In this document: positions 5,679 through 13,244 of the stretch, in pieces
Numbering within the stretch: position 1 is the stretch's first letter
How the letters are laid out: each line of letters opens with the position of its first letter
Assembly (NCBI GenBank): GCA_019418235.1
Contig: DYCH01000083.1
Coordinates: 7,608 to 29,152, forward strand
Direction: 5' to 3'
Origin: Sutterella sp.
GTDB taxonomy: Bacteria; Pseudomonadota; Gammaproteobacteria; Burkholderiales; Burkholderiaceae_F
Length of the DNA: 21,545 bases
The notes under the pieces: generated by a model
Databases searched by the model: none
The model's input: only the letters and a program-made list of their open reading frames with translations
Told to the model about the DNA's origin: nothing
Translations under genes and position numbers: made by a program

Positions 5679-6878
5679 ATGAGTGATGCGCATTCGGTTT
5701 TCAGTTACATGCAAGCACATGAATCGGAGTTTCGCGAACTCCGTCATGATTTTCACCGTTTCCCTGAAACGGGTTTAGATCTTCCGAAGACGGCCAATCG
5801 TATCGTTGATACGCTCAAGCTCTGCGGCGTTGATGAAATCCATACCAATATCGGTCATAGTGGCGTTGTTGCAGTGGTTTCCGGTCGTACGCCGTCAGAA
5901 AAATGGATTGGTATTCGTGCCGATATGGATGCGTTGCCGTTGCCAGAAAAAGCCCAGCATGATCATCCTTCAGAAGTTCCCAATTGCACTCACGCTTGCG
6001 GTCATGATGGTCACATTACGATGGCATTGGCTGCCTGTAAGTACCTTTGTGAGCATCGTGATGGATTTGACGGCACGGTCGCCTTTATTTTTCAGCCAGG
6101 CGAAGAAGGTTATGCCGGTGCACGCTTAATGATTGAAGATGGACTTTTTGAAAAGTTCCCGATTGCTGAAGTTTATGCTACGCACGGTGAGCCTGCCGAT
6201 CCTGTAGGAACCATTGGCATTGGTACCGGCTATATGATGGCAAGCGCAGACGTTTTCGATGTCGCTGTTGAAGGTAAAGGCGGTCATGGTGCACGTCCTC
6301 ATGAAGCCATTGATAGCGTTTTGGTTGCAGCCCAAATTGTCGTGGCAGCCCAATCGATTGTGAGCCGTAATGTCGATCCTTTAAAGGGCGCAGTGGTGAC
6401 CTTTGGTGCATTGCTCGCCGGTGACGAAAAGGGCTCAAGCGTATTGCCGCAAAAAGCAAAAATGGTGGGCACGTGTCGCAGTTTTGAACCTGAAGTCCGA
6501 GACCTTGTTGAGGAGCGTTTGAAGCTCGTTGTGGAAAACGTTGCTCAAGCCTATGGTGCGAAGGCTGAACTTCACTATACGCGTCTTTATCCGTCGCTCT
6601 ATAGTCACCCGCAACAAGCTCAAGCATTAAAGACGATGGTTCAAGAGTGGTTGGGTGAAGAGGCCTTGCGTCCCGTGTATCCCCAAATGATTGCAGAAGA
6701 TTTCTCCTTCATGATGAACGCTCGTCCGGGTTGCCTCTTTAGAACCGGTTTGATGGATGAAGAGCATCAAGCAAGTCTTCACCACAACACGTTTGACTTT
6801 AACGATAAAGCCATTAAATACGGTGCAACGGTCTTTGTGACCAATGCAATTAATCGATTGAAAGTGGTCAATGGTTAA
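5679..6878 (+). CDS. M20D-family amidohydrolase (HipO/carboxypeptidase Ss1-like)
   Basis: This is a 399-residue metal-dependent amidohydrolase. CGGAG at 5666–5670, eight bases before the ATG at 5679, sets the start. An in-frame ATG at 5637 is rejected because it would overlap the operator-like repeat. Metal and catalytic residues of the M20D family are present: Cys107 and His109 in C-G-H-D-G-H, the Glu142-Glu143 pair in P-G-E-E-G, His169, and a C-terminal H-H-N-T-F-D-F-N-D. G-H-G-A-R-P-H-E in the dimerisation domain is typical. Members split N-acyl amino acids, hippurate or N-acetyl-diaminopimelate. The usual H-N-W-P-G is H-G-E-P-A here, so the substrate may differ from classical hippuricase. 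No signal peptide is seen, so it acts in the cytoplasm. It is divergent from the PLP/RidA pair, and a common amino-acid-derived substrate is plausible. Confidence 0.87.
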   Translation: MSDAHSVFSYMQAHESEFRELRHDFHRFPETGLDLPKTANRIVDTLKLCGVDEIHTNIGHSGVVAVVSGRTPSEKWIGIRADMDALPLPEKAQHDHPSEVPNCTHACGHDGHITMALAACKYLCEHRDGFDGTVAFIFQPGEEGYAGARLMIEDGLFEKFPIAEVYATHGEPADPVGTIGIGTGYMMASADVFDVAVEGKGGHGARPHEAIDSVLVAAQIVVAAQSIVSRNVDPLKGAVVTFGALLAGDEKGSSVLPQKAKMVGTCRSFEPEVRDLVEERLKLVVENVAQAYGAKAELHYTRLYPSLYSHPQQAQALKTMVQEWLGEEALRPVYPQMIAEDFSFMMNARPGCLFRTGLMDEEHQASLHHNTFDFNDKAIKYGATVFVTNAINRLKVVNG

Positions 6879-6883
6879 AGCAA

Positions 6884-6917
6884 TTTGGGCTACCGAAAGG
6901 TAGCCCAAAATGTTTTT
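6884..6917. terminator. Terminator between M20D and serB (convergent)
   Basis: TTTGGGCTACC (6884–6894) and GGTAGCCCAAA (6899–6909) form a perfect 11-bp stem closed by a GAAA tetraloop, followed by ATGTTTTTG. It lies 5 bases after the M20D stop and 17 bases from the convergent serB stop. The same hairpin can serve both directions. Confidence 0.88.
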
Positions 6918-6926
6918 GGGAGTCCG

Positions 6927-7778
6927 TTATTTTTGAGGCCAGGCTTCAACGAAGAAATCAATGATGACATCAAGTCCACCGAATTCAACGTGGTAGTGGG
7001 CGGCATCTCTAACAATGGGTTTGGCGTGATAGGCAACACCGATCTTTGCGGCGCCCAGCATCTTTAAGTCGTTAGCACCGTCACCGACCGCAATGGCGTT
7101 ACTGAGTTTCGTGTGATTGAGCATACATAAAACGGCAAGCGCATTGCGTTTCCCTGCGGCATCAATAATCTCACCACCGGCAGGCCCCGTGACTTCCCCC
7201 GAGAGCTTATCTTCTTTATCAAAGACAAGTTCGTTGCAGAGGAAATTGTCCATTCCCAAACGCTCGCAAACATCACGTGCGATGTCAGAAAAACCGCCCG
7301 AAATAATGTAAGTTTTTACGCCGTTTTCTTTTAAGAAATTCATTAAGCGCAAAGCCCCAGGCATCAGTGTGGCGTGAGAAACTGTCGTATTGATGACTTC
7401 ACGTGTGCCACCCTTTAAGAGGTGAGAGCGTTGACGAAGGAAGTCTGCAAATTCAAAATGACCTTGCATGGCCAATTCGGTCATTTGAGACACCTTTTCT
7501 CCCACACCAATTTGCATGGCAATGTCATCAATGCATTCAAGGTCAATGAGGGTGCTGTCCATGTCAAAAGCGGCTACATGGAATTCTTTAATGGAGAGCC
7601 CTGATTTGACGAGATTGGCATCCAGTTGGGCTTTTTGTGCACGTTCTTGAATTTCAATGGCTTCATCAAAAGACAGTTGACAAACTCTTAAAGCATTGTC
7701 TTTTTCCCAAACCGTTACACCCTGAATTTGAGATCGGAAAAGATGAGCGTTTTGTCCATGAATAACGAGATCAAACAT
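6927..7778 (-). CDS. serB: Phosphoserine phosphatase SerB
   Basis: This is a 283-residue HAD-superfamily phosphatase. D-M-D-S-T-L-I places nucleophile Asp72 and acid/base Asp74. Ser160 lies in I-S-G-G-F, Lys210 in A-A-G-K-R, and V-G-D-G-A-N-D-L supplies Asp233 and Asp237. These are the four HAD motifs of SerB, which removes phosphate from O-phosphoserine in the last step of serine synthesis. Residues 1–65 are a divergent N-terminal domain. The ATG at 7778 is preferred over the one at 7787, because AAGGA (7787–7791) is correctly spaced only for 7778. The coding region overlaps the upstream phosphodiesterase gene by 8 bases, so translation is coupled. Being last in a transporter–phosphodiesterase operon suggests a possible second role in dephosphorylating the imported product. 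Confidence 0.93.
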   Translation of the reverse strand: MFDLVIHGQNAHLFRSQIQGVTVWEKDNALRVCQLSFDEAIEIQERAQKAQLDANLVKSGLSIKEFHVAAFDMDSTLIDLECIDDIAMQIGVGEKVSQMTELAMQGHFEFADFLRQRSHLLKGGTREVINTTVSHATLMPGALRLMNFLKENGVKTYIISGGFSDIARDVCERLGMDNFLCNELVFDKEDKLSGEVTGPAGGEIIDAAGKRNALAVLCMLNHTKLSNAIAVGDGANDLKMLGAAKIGVAYHAKPIVRDAAHYHVEFGGLDVIIDFFVEAWPQK

Positions 7779-9318
7779 GAATAACATCCTTTTTTAAAAG
7801 CTTTTTGTGAGTGTCTTCTCGGGCGCCTTCTAAAACGTAGGTACACCCACAATAGTGAGCTCGAATCAAATATTGAGAATACTTTCCGTATTGTAGGCTC
7901 AGACGCTCAAGAGCATAAGAGGAATTTGTTTCCTGATCGCAAAGCGCTTCTTTAAGAACACGAGCCTTTAATGGATTTTCATCGGAATGTTTTTGATCCA
8001 AAAGTCCCAAAAGCGTCATGACTGTCATGGCAAAGTCATCGTGTGCTGCTGGGACTTGATGAACTTTGGGAGTGGCACTAAAAAGATTGCCGTTGATGGC
8101 TAATACAGCCCGAATTTCACAAGGCATCAACCCGCCATGATTGCCACAACCAATATCAATGTCACCGCCGTCAATCGAGTAGCCGCTTTGCGGATCGTTA
8201 TGTAGGACGACGCGTAAATCAGGGCCTCTGCGATGCTCGCTAGAAAGTAAGTGTTCAGAGAGCGTTCCCGCGACACTGCCTTCGGTACTAGGAGGGCATT
8301 GAGTGGTGGGTTGAGAGAAAATCATGCCAACTTCTGGCGTTTGCATTAATACGTTTCGAATTTGACCGAATTTGTCTTGCATTTCGGGTTTAATCCATAG
8401 TCCGATGGCATAGCTGCCAACCGCGACAATGTCAGCGTCTTGAGGGTTTGCGCCGTTACGGATATCAGTGCCGGTGAGAACAGAAAAACCAGCGTTTTTC
8501 AAAACAGAAGTCACATCGAAATGTTCTGCAATTTCGGAGTGACCATGGTCAGACATTGTGACGAGCTGAACGCCTGCTGCTTTGCCTTCGTCCTCCCACC
8601 AACGAAGAATCTTTTCAAAGGCTTGGTCGGCATTTTGACGGGCTTGTCGAGTCTTTTCATGCCAGATGCCAAATTCATGACTGGAGTGATCGGGTTCGCC
8701 AAACCATAAGACTGTCACGTCTCCCAAGCCTCTTGGAATTTCATAGTTAAAGAAAATGTCGCAAAGCAGTTCATTGCCTTTGAAATCGGGGAATGCCAAG
8801 GGAATGCCCGATCCCCAACGCGACTGCAAACATTCACGCTCTTTTAACGGCAGGGCTGAGTCGATATCGTGCACGCAACAATTCAAATGACCTTCATAGC
8901 GGTCAGCATGAATATGCTGCAAACGGGTGCTACCGGAAGAGTTGGCACACAACACACGAAGCGTTTTCTTTTGTTGACCTAAGCGATCCCCTAAAGAGGG
9001 AATTTCAATAACGCCATGACCGCCATTTTTGCCCTCATGTTCGGAAATGGACTGAACCGACCAACCGGTAAAAACGCTTTGATGAGCGGGCATTGTTTTA
9101 TCGTAAAAACAGTTGGCGATAATGCCGTGATCACACGGTCGGAAACCTGAAAAAATCGTGGGGTGGTTGACATAGGTTTCGGTCGGAAAGTTGGCGCAGT
9201 ATTGAGACCAACGATGAGAGTGTTCAATAAATCGGTGCAAGGCCGGCATGTCTTCTTTAACACAATCGGGGCGAAGACCGTCAAAACCCACGATAAGAAA
9301 TCGAGTTTGTTGCTTCAT
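7771..9318 (-). CDS. Cytoplasmic type I phosphodiesterase/nucleotide pyrophosphatase (alkaline phosphatase superfamily)
   Basis: This is a 515-residue protein of the Phosphodiest family. Metal and catalytic positions appear in the expected order: Asp13 in G-F-D-G-L-R-P-D, nucleophile Thr48 in T-E-T-Y-V-N-H, Asp210 and His214 in E-P-D-H-S-S-H-E-F-G, Asp257-His258 in M-S-D-H-G-H, and a late G-N-H-G-G. Such enzymes use two zinc ions to split phosphodiesters or phosphonate-type compounds, including nucleotide pyrophosphates and glycerophosphodiesters. Unlike many relatives it has no signal peptide, so it acts in the cytoplasm, presumably on the compound imported by the adjacent ABC transporter. 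The permease gene ends 12 bases upstream and serB overlaps its end. The exact substrate cannot be deduced. Confidence 0.85.
   Translation of the reverse strand: MKQQTRFLIVGFDGLRPDCVKEDMPALHRFIEHSHRWSQYCANFPTETYVNHPTIFSGFRPCDHGIIANCFYDKTMPAHQSVFTGWSVQSISEHEGKNGGHGVIEIPSLGDRLGQQKKTLRVLCANSSGSTRLQHIHADRYEGHLNCCVHDIDSALPLKERECLQSRWGSGIPLAFPDFKGNELLCDIFFNYEIPRGLGDVTVLWFGEPDHSSHEFGIWHEKTRQARQNADQAFEKILRWWEDEGKAAGVQLVTMSDHGHSEIAEHFDVTSVLKNAGFSVLTGTDIRNGANPQDADIVAVGSYAIGLWIKPEMQDKFGQIRNVLMQTPEVGMIFSQPTTQCPPSTEGSVAGTLSEHLLSSEHRRGPDLRVVLHNDPQSGYSIDGGDIDIGCGNHGGLMPCEIRAVLAINGNLFSATPKVHQVPAAHDDFAMTVMTLLGLLDQKHSDENPLKARVLKEALCDQETNSSYALERLSLQYGKYSQYLIRAHYCGCTYVLEGAREDTHKKLLKKDVIHV
7787..7791 (-). promoter_or_regulatory. 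Ribosome binding site for serB inside the upstream gene
   Basis: AAGGA on the minus strand lies in the last codons of the phosphodiesterase gene, eight bases before the ATG at 7778. It shows translational coupling and decides between the two nearby ATG codons. Confidence 0.65.
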
Positions 9319-9330
9319 TGTTTATTTTCC

Positions 9331-10161
9331 TTATTTGCCTTGAGGTTCTAATTTTTGTTGGACAAAGTCACCAAGAATGGACATGGAGAGTGTCGCCATG
9401 ACAATGACCGTGCCCGGAATAACGGCAATCCACCAGGCGGTTGTGAGGTAGTCGCGACCAAACCCAAGCATGGTGCCAAGAGAACTCATCGGAGGTTGTA
9501 CGCCGACACCTAAAAAGGAGAGAGAGGTTTCCAAAAGAATCATGCCGGGGAAGTTAAGCGTCATGTTGACGACCAAAGCCGAAGCAATGTTGGGAAGGAT
9601 GTGACGAACGGCAATTTGCCACGTAGGAATCCCAAGACTTTCAAGTGCTCCGGCATAGCCTTCGGTGTAGGCTGATCGTGCAAGATTTCGTGTTAATCGA
9701 GCGTAACGATCCCAACCGTAGACCGCCATAATGACAATGATCACGGTGACGTTCGTGCCTAAAAAAGCAAGGATGGTTAAGGCAAGAATGATAAAGGGCA
9801 ACGAGGCTGTAAAGTCGATACTGGCGTTAATCGTATCGTCGATGATGCCACCAAATCGTGCCGCAAGAAAACCCAATGCCGTTCCTAAAATGGCACCTAA
9901 CAAAGTCCCTGCAATTGCCAATAAAAATGACAAACGAATGGAATAGAGTAATCGAGAAAATACATCGCGTCCGAGTTCATCGGTACCCAGAATATGCGCG
10001 AAATTTTCAAAGGGTTTATTAAGACGCGCCATTAAATCCATTTGTTCCAAATCATAGGGCGCAAGCCACGGAGCAAAAAGACCACTCACGAAAAAGGTCA
10101 GAAGCACGACGATGCTGATAAGCACTAAAGGCTGAAGACGCATTTGAGTCAGTTTTAACAT
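9331..10161 (-). CDS. ABC transporter permease, DppC/OppC type
   Basis: This 276-residue inner-membrane protein has an N-terminal membrane helix (P-L-V-L-I-S-I-V-V-L-L-T-F-F), the family's loop A-P-W-L-A-P-Y-D, and about five further hydrophobic helices. G-T-D-E-L-G-R-D-V-F-S-R is the DppC signature. The cytoplasmic EAA coupling loop is E-S-L-G-I-P-T-W-Q-I-A-V-R-H-I-L-P-N. It forms the translocation pore with the preceding DppB-type protein and is powered by the fused ATPase. AAGGA lies ten bases before the ATG. The gaps are 12 bases to the permease gene upstream and 12 to the phosphodiesterase gene downstream, so it lies well inside the operon. The transported compound is not necessarily a peptide. 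Confidence 0.92.
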   Translation of the reverse strand: MLKLTQMRLQPLVLISIVVLLTFFVSGLFAPWLAPYDLEQMDLMARLNKPFENFAHILGTDELGRDVFSRLLYSIRLSFLLAIAGTLLGAILGTALGFLAARFGGIIDDTINASIDFTASLPFIILALTILAFLGTNVTVIIVIMAVYGWDRYARLTRNLARSAYTEGYAGALESLGIPTWQIAVRHILPNIASALVVNMTLNFPGMILLETSLSFLGVGVQPPMSSLGTMLGFGRDYLTTAWWIAVIPGTVIVMATLSMSILGDFVQQKLEPQGK

Positions 10162-10173
10162 GATTGAATATCC

Positions 10174-11109
10174 TTAATGATCCGTGCGTCGCAAACGAGG
10201 ATTGACGACAAGTGCCAATAAGTCCATTAAAAGATTGGCAGTGATAAGCGAGGCGCCGGTGGCAAGTACGATAACTTGAACAACAGGGATGTCACGATTG
10301 GCCACCGATTGAACCAACAATTTGCCGATGCCAGGCCATGAGAAAACGTTTTCTGTAATGACAGCGCCTGCTACCAAGGTTCCAAGGAAAAAGCCCAAGA
10401 TGGTCAAAATGGAGAGCATGGCGTTGGGCAGTGCGTGCAACCAAATAATGCGCTTTTCAGGCAACCCTCTCATTCGAGCCGCTCTCACGCAAGGAAGGCG
10501 AAGCGCATCAATCATGGCACTGCGAGCGTAACGAGAGAAAATCGCCGCTTCCGAAGTGGCCATGGTGATGATTGGCATGATGTAGTGCAAGGCCGATGTA
10601 TTGCCATAGGAGGGGAGCCATCCCAACCAAATGGAAAAGACAAGGAGTAGCAAAACGCCCATGAAGAAGTTAGGAACGGCGTAACCGAAAACGGACAAAA
10701 ACATCATGGCACGGTCAAGCGTGGAATTGCGATGAATCGCTGCAATCACCCCCATCGGGATACCCAAGGCTAAAGTGATAATGGCCGTAGGGATCATCAA
10801 ATCAAGCGTAGGCCAAAAGGCATTTAAAAACACTTCTTTAACGGAGAGCCCCGTCATGTAGCTATGCCCCATGTCGAGCGTCATGAGCTTTTGCAGGTAA
10901 ACGATAAACTGTTGCCAAAGGGGCTTATCTAACCCCCATTGTTGTCTAAAAGCATTTAACGCAGCGGCATCTGCACCGTCGCCCAACATCAATCGGGCCG
11001 GATCGCCCGTTAAATGAAGCGCAAAAAAGACAACGGCGGTCAGCAATAAAAGTGTGATCAGTGAACGAAGAACAATACGAAAGACTAAAGCGAACACGAT
11101 GTCACTCAC
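10174..11109 (-). CDS. ABC transporter permease, DppB/OppB type
   Basis: This is a 311-residue inner-membrane protein with six predicted hydrophobic segments. The first (L-L-L-L-T-A-V-V-F-F-A-L) is followed by the DppB-type sequence L-T-G-D-P-A-R. The coupling loop reads A-R-M-R-G-L-P-E-K-R-I-I-W-L-H-A-L-P-N, and V-I-T-E-N-V-F-S-W-P-G-I-G is the family's C-terminal motif. The apparent start is a GTG at 11109 whose first four bases overlap the stop of the ATPase gene (GTGA). That suggests coupling, though the AAGGAG is very close to it. A GTG four codons later is better spaced and may be the true start. Confidence 0.92.
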   Translation of the reverse strand: MSDIVFALVFRIVLRSLITLLLLTAVVFFALHLTGDPARLMLGDGADAAALNAFRQQWGLDKPLWQQFIVYLQKLMTLDMGHSYMTGLSVKEVFLNAFWPTLDLMIPTAIITLALGIPMGVIAAIHRNSTLDRAMMFLSVFGYAVPNFFMGVLLLLVFSIWLGWLPSYGNTSALHYIMPIITMATSEAAIFSRYARSAMIDALRLPCVRAARMRGLPEKRIIWLHALPNAMLSILTILGFFLGTLVAGAVITENVFSWPGIGKLLVQSVANRDIPVVQVIVLATGASLITANLLMDLLALVVNPRLRRTDH

Positions 11110-13163
11110 TCCTTACGTTCGTTGATAAAAGTTTCAATGGTTTTTGAAGAAAAGCAGGCCACTGCGTGTCCGTTCTCATCCTTCAATAAAGGCGGATTGC
11201 CTTCCAAGCAACGTGCCGAACGCATCGGACAGCGATTAGCAAAAACGCAACCTTGGGGACGGTCAATGGGGCTTGGCATACTGCCTTTGGGATAAAACTC
11301 AATGATGCTACTGTCAGCACCCGGGGTTGAAGCCATCAAGAGCTTCGTATAGGGGTGTTTGGGGTGTTTAAAGACTTGGTCAATTTCTCCCATTTCGACG
11401 ATACGACCCAAGTACATCACAATGACACGATCGCAGATGTATCGAACAACATTTAAGTTGTGGGAGACAAAGAGCATGGACATTTTGGAGACGTTACGCA
11501 AGTTGTTCAGTAGCTCAAGAACTTGGGCTTGAATGGAAACGTCCAAACTGGCGACCGGTTCATCGCAAGCCAAAAGACTTGGGTTGAGAGCCACGGCTCG
11601 CGCAATGGCCGCTCTTTGCAATTGACCGCCCGACATGACGCCCGGCAATCGACTCATGTGGTGCTTTGGCATCCCGACAGCGGTGAGCACCTTGGCGGCT
11701 CGTTTTTGAGCCTCGGCTTTTGAAAGGTGCAAGTGAGTCACAAGGGGTTCAGCCACCTGATCAATGACAGGCATACGGGCATCAAAACAGCCGTAAGGAT
11801 CTTGGTAGATCATCTGCGTGTCAGCCCGTTGCATGCGCCAGGATTGAGAGCGCGGTTCGGGGTAAAAATCGTTTTTGAATTTGATGGCGCCGGCAGTGGG
11901 TTTTTGTAGTCCCAACAGTAAGCGTGCCAAAGTGGATTTCCCGCAACCGGATTCACCAACAAGGCCTAAAACTTCACCGTGTCGAATCTGCAGATCAATA
12001 TCTTGCAAAACATCCCAAGGTTTCTTTCGACCAAAAAAGCCTTGGCGTGTGTAGTAGCAGTGTTTGGCAATATGAGCGTCAATGACGACCGGAAAGTCGG
12101 TTCTTTCGCGACTGCTGACCACTTCCGATAAGGTGTCGATGGCTTCTCGAGATTGTTTGGGTTCGTTACTGTGAGCGAGCGTACAACGAGATTGCCATTG
12201 TGTGCGCTCATCAAGACTTACCATCGGAGAAAGGGCGTATTGGCAAGCTTCGCAACGTCTGTCGCAACGAGAGACAAAGGGGCAACCTTTGCCGATTTTA
12301 GAGGGCGGCGGGATTTCTCCAAAAATCGGTTTTAAAGAACCTTTTTCGCTTCCCATATCAGGCATGGCCTCAAGAAGGCCCTCCGTGTATGGGTGTGAAG
12401 GGTTGGGGAGAACTTGTTTAACAGGACCCTCTTCTAAGAGGTAGCCTGCGTACATGACAGAGACGCGATCAGCAATGTCGTGAGCGAGGTGCAAGTCGTG
12501 CGTTACCAAGAGCATGGACATGTTGCGCTTTTTCACGATTTCACGCATCTGCTCGAGTAATTCTCGTTGCACAACAACGTCCAATGCCGTGGTGGGCTCA
12601 TCGGCCAATAATAATTTCGGTTCGCCGACAAGTGCCAAGGCAATCATGATGCGTTGACGCATCCCGCCGGAGAGTTCGTGAGCGTAAGCGCTCATGCGTT
12701 TTTCCGGGGCCGTAATGCCAACGAGCTTTAATAACCCAAGAGCAATTTCATGAAGTTTTGCTTTTTCTCGAGCAAGCGTTTGAGTGGCAGACCGATGTCG
12801 AAATAATGGATGGCGATACGCAATGGTTTCCATGAGCTGTTGACCAATGGTTCTCATGGGGTTAAGTGCTGACATGGCGTCTTGAACAACCATGGCAATA
12901 TCGGTACCACGAATCTTTTGAAAGTCCGATTGTTTGAAATCAATTAATTCTTGTCCGCAAAAACGGATGCTTCCCGTTGTTTGGCTGTGGTTACCGGCTA
13001 AGCCGAGAATAGAGCGAGCTAAGACGCTTTTGCCCGAGCCCGACTCGCCAATCAATGCGTGAATCACACCTTGCTCGATGGTTAAATCGACACCATGAAG
13101 GACTTCGGTACCGCTAAAGGCAACCCTTAAATCTTTGATCGATAAAAGTGTTTGACTTGACAT
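11106..13163 (-). CDS. Fused double ATPase of a peptide-type ABC transporter (DppD–DppF)
   Basis: A 685-residue protein with two nucleotide-binding domains in one chain. Domain 1 has Walker A G-E-S-G-S-G-K-S (39–46), signature L-S-G-G-M (164–168) and Walker B L-L-L-A-D-E-P (184–190). Domain 2 has Walker A G-E-S-G-C-G-K-S (403–410), signature M-S-G-G-Q (510–514) and L-L-A-C-D-E-P. Each is followed by a Cys-rich oligopeptide-transporter tail: Cys294, 300, 304, 307 and 327 after domain 1, and V-F-A-N-R-C-P with later Cys after domain 2. Such clusters bind [4Fe-4S] in some relatives. DppD and DppF are usually separate, but fusions occur. It energises the two permeases encoded downstream. A hairpin in the upstream gap probably reduces its expression relative to the binding protein. 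Confidence 0.94.
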   Translation of the reverse strand: MSSQTLLSIKDLRVAFSGTEVLHGVDLTIEQGVIHALIGESGSGKSVLARSILGLAGNHSQTTGSIRFCGQELIDFKQSDFQKIRGTDIAMVVQDAMSALNPMRTIGQQLMETIAYRHPLFRHRSATQTLAREKAKLHEIALGLLKLVGITAPEKRMSAYAHELSGGMRQRIMIALALVGEPKLLLADEPTTALDVVVQRELLEQMREIVKKRNMSMLLVTHDLHLAHDIADRVSVMYAGYLLEEGPVKQVLPNPSHPYTEGLLEAMPDMGSEKGSLKPIFGEIPPPSKIGKGCPFVSRCDRRCEACQYALSPMVSLDERTQWQSRCTLAHSNEPKQSREAIDTLSEVVSSRERTDFPVVIDAHIAKHCYYTRQGFFGRKKPWDVLQDIDLQIRHGEVLGLVGESGCGKSTLARLLLGLQKPTAGAIKFKNDFYPEPRSQSWRMQRADTQMIYQDPYGCFDARMPVIDQVAEPLVTHLHLSKAEAQKRAAKVLTAVGMPKHHMSRLPGVMSGGQLQRAAIARAVALNPSLLACDEPVASLDVSIQAQVLELLNNLRNVSKMSMLFVSHNLNVVRYICDRVIVMYLGRIVEMGEIDQVFKHPKHPYTKLLMASTPGADSSIIEFYPKGSMPSPIDRPQGCVFANRCPMRSARCLEGNPPLLKDENGHAVACFSSKTIETFINERKE

Positions 13164-13190
13164 AAAAGTGAATGAATAAAATCGAAATAT

Positions 13191-13228
13191 CCCTTGCTAG
13201 GAGATAAGTGACTTTCTCCTAACAAGGG
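13191..13228 (-). terminator. Intercistronic hairpin, probable attenuator after the binding-protein gene
   Basis: Arms 13191–13204 and 13215–13228 (CCCTTG…GGAGA against TCTCC…CAAGGG) pair over 14 positions, with one C·A mismatch and a 10-base loop. The hairpin lies in the 81-base gap after the binding-protein stop. Downstream on the minus strand the sequence is ATATTTCGATTTT, only partly T-rich, which fits partial termination or protection of the 5' mRNA. Confidence 0.65.
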
Positions 13229-13244
13229 CGTGATGAAGGCGCGA

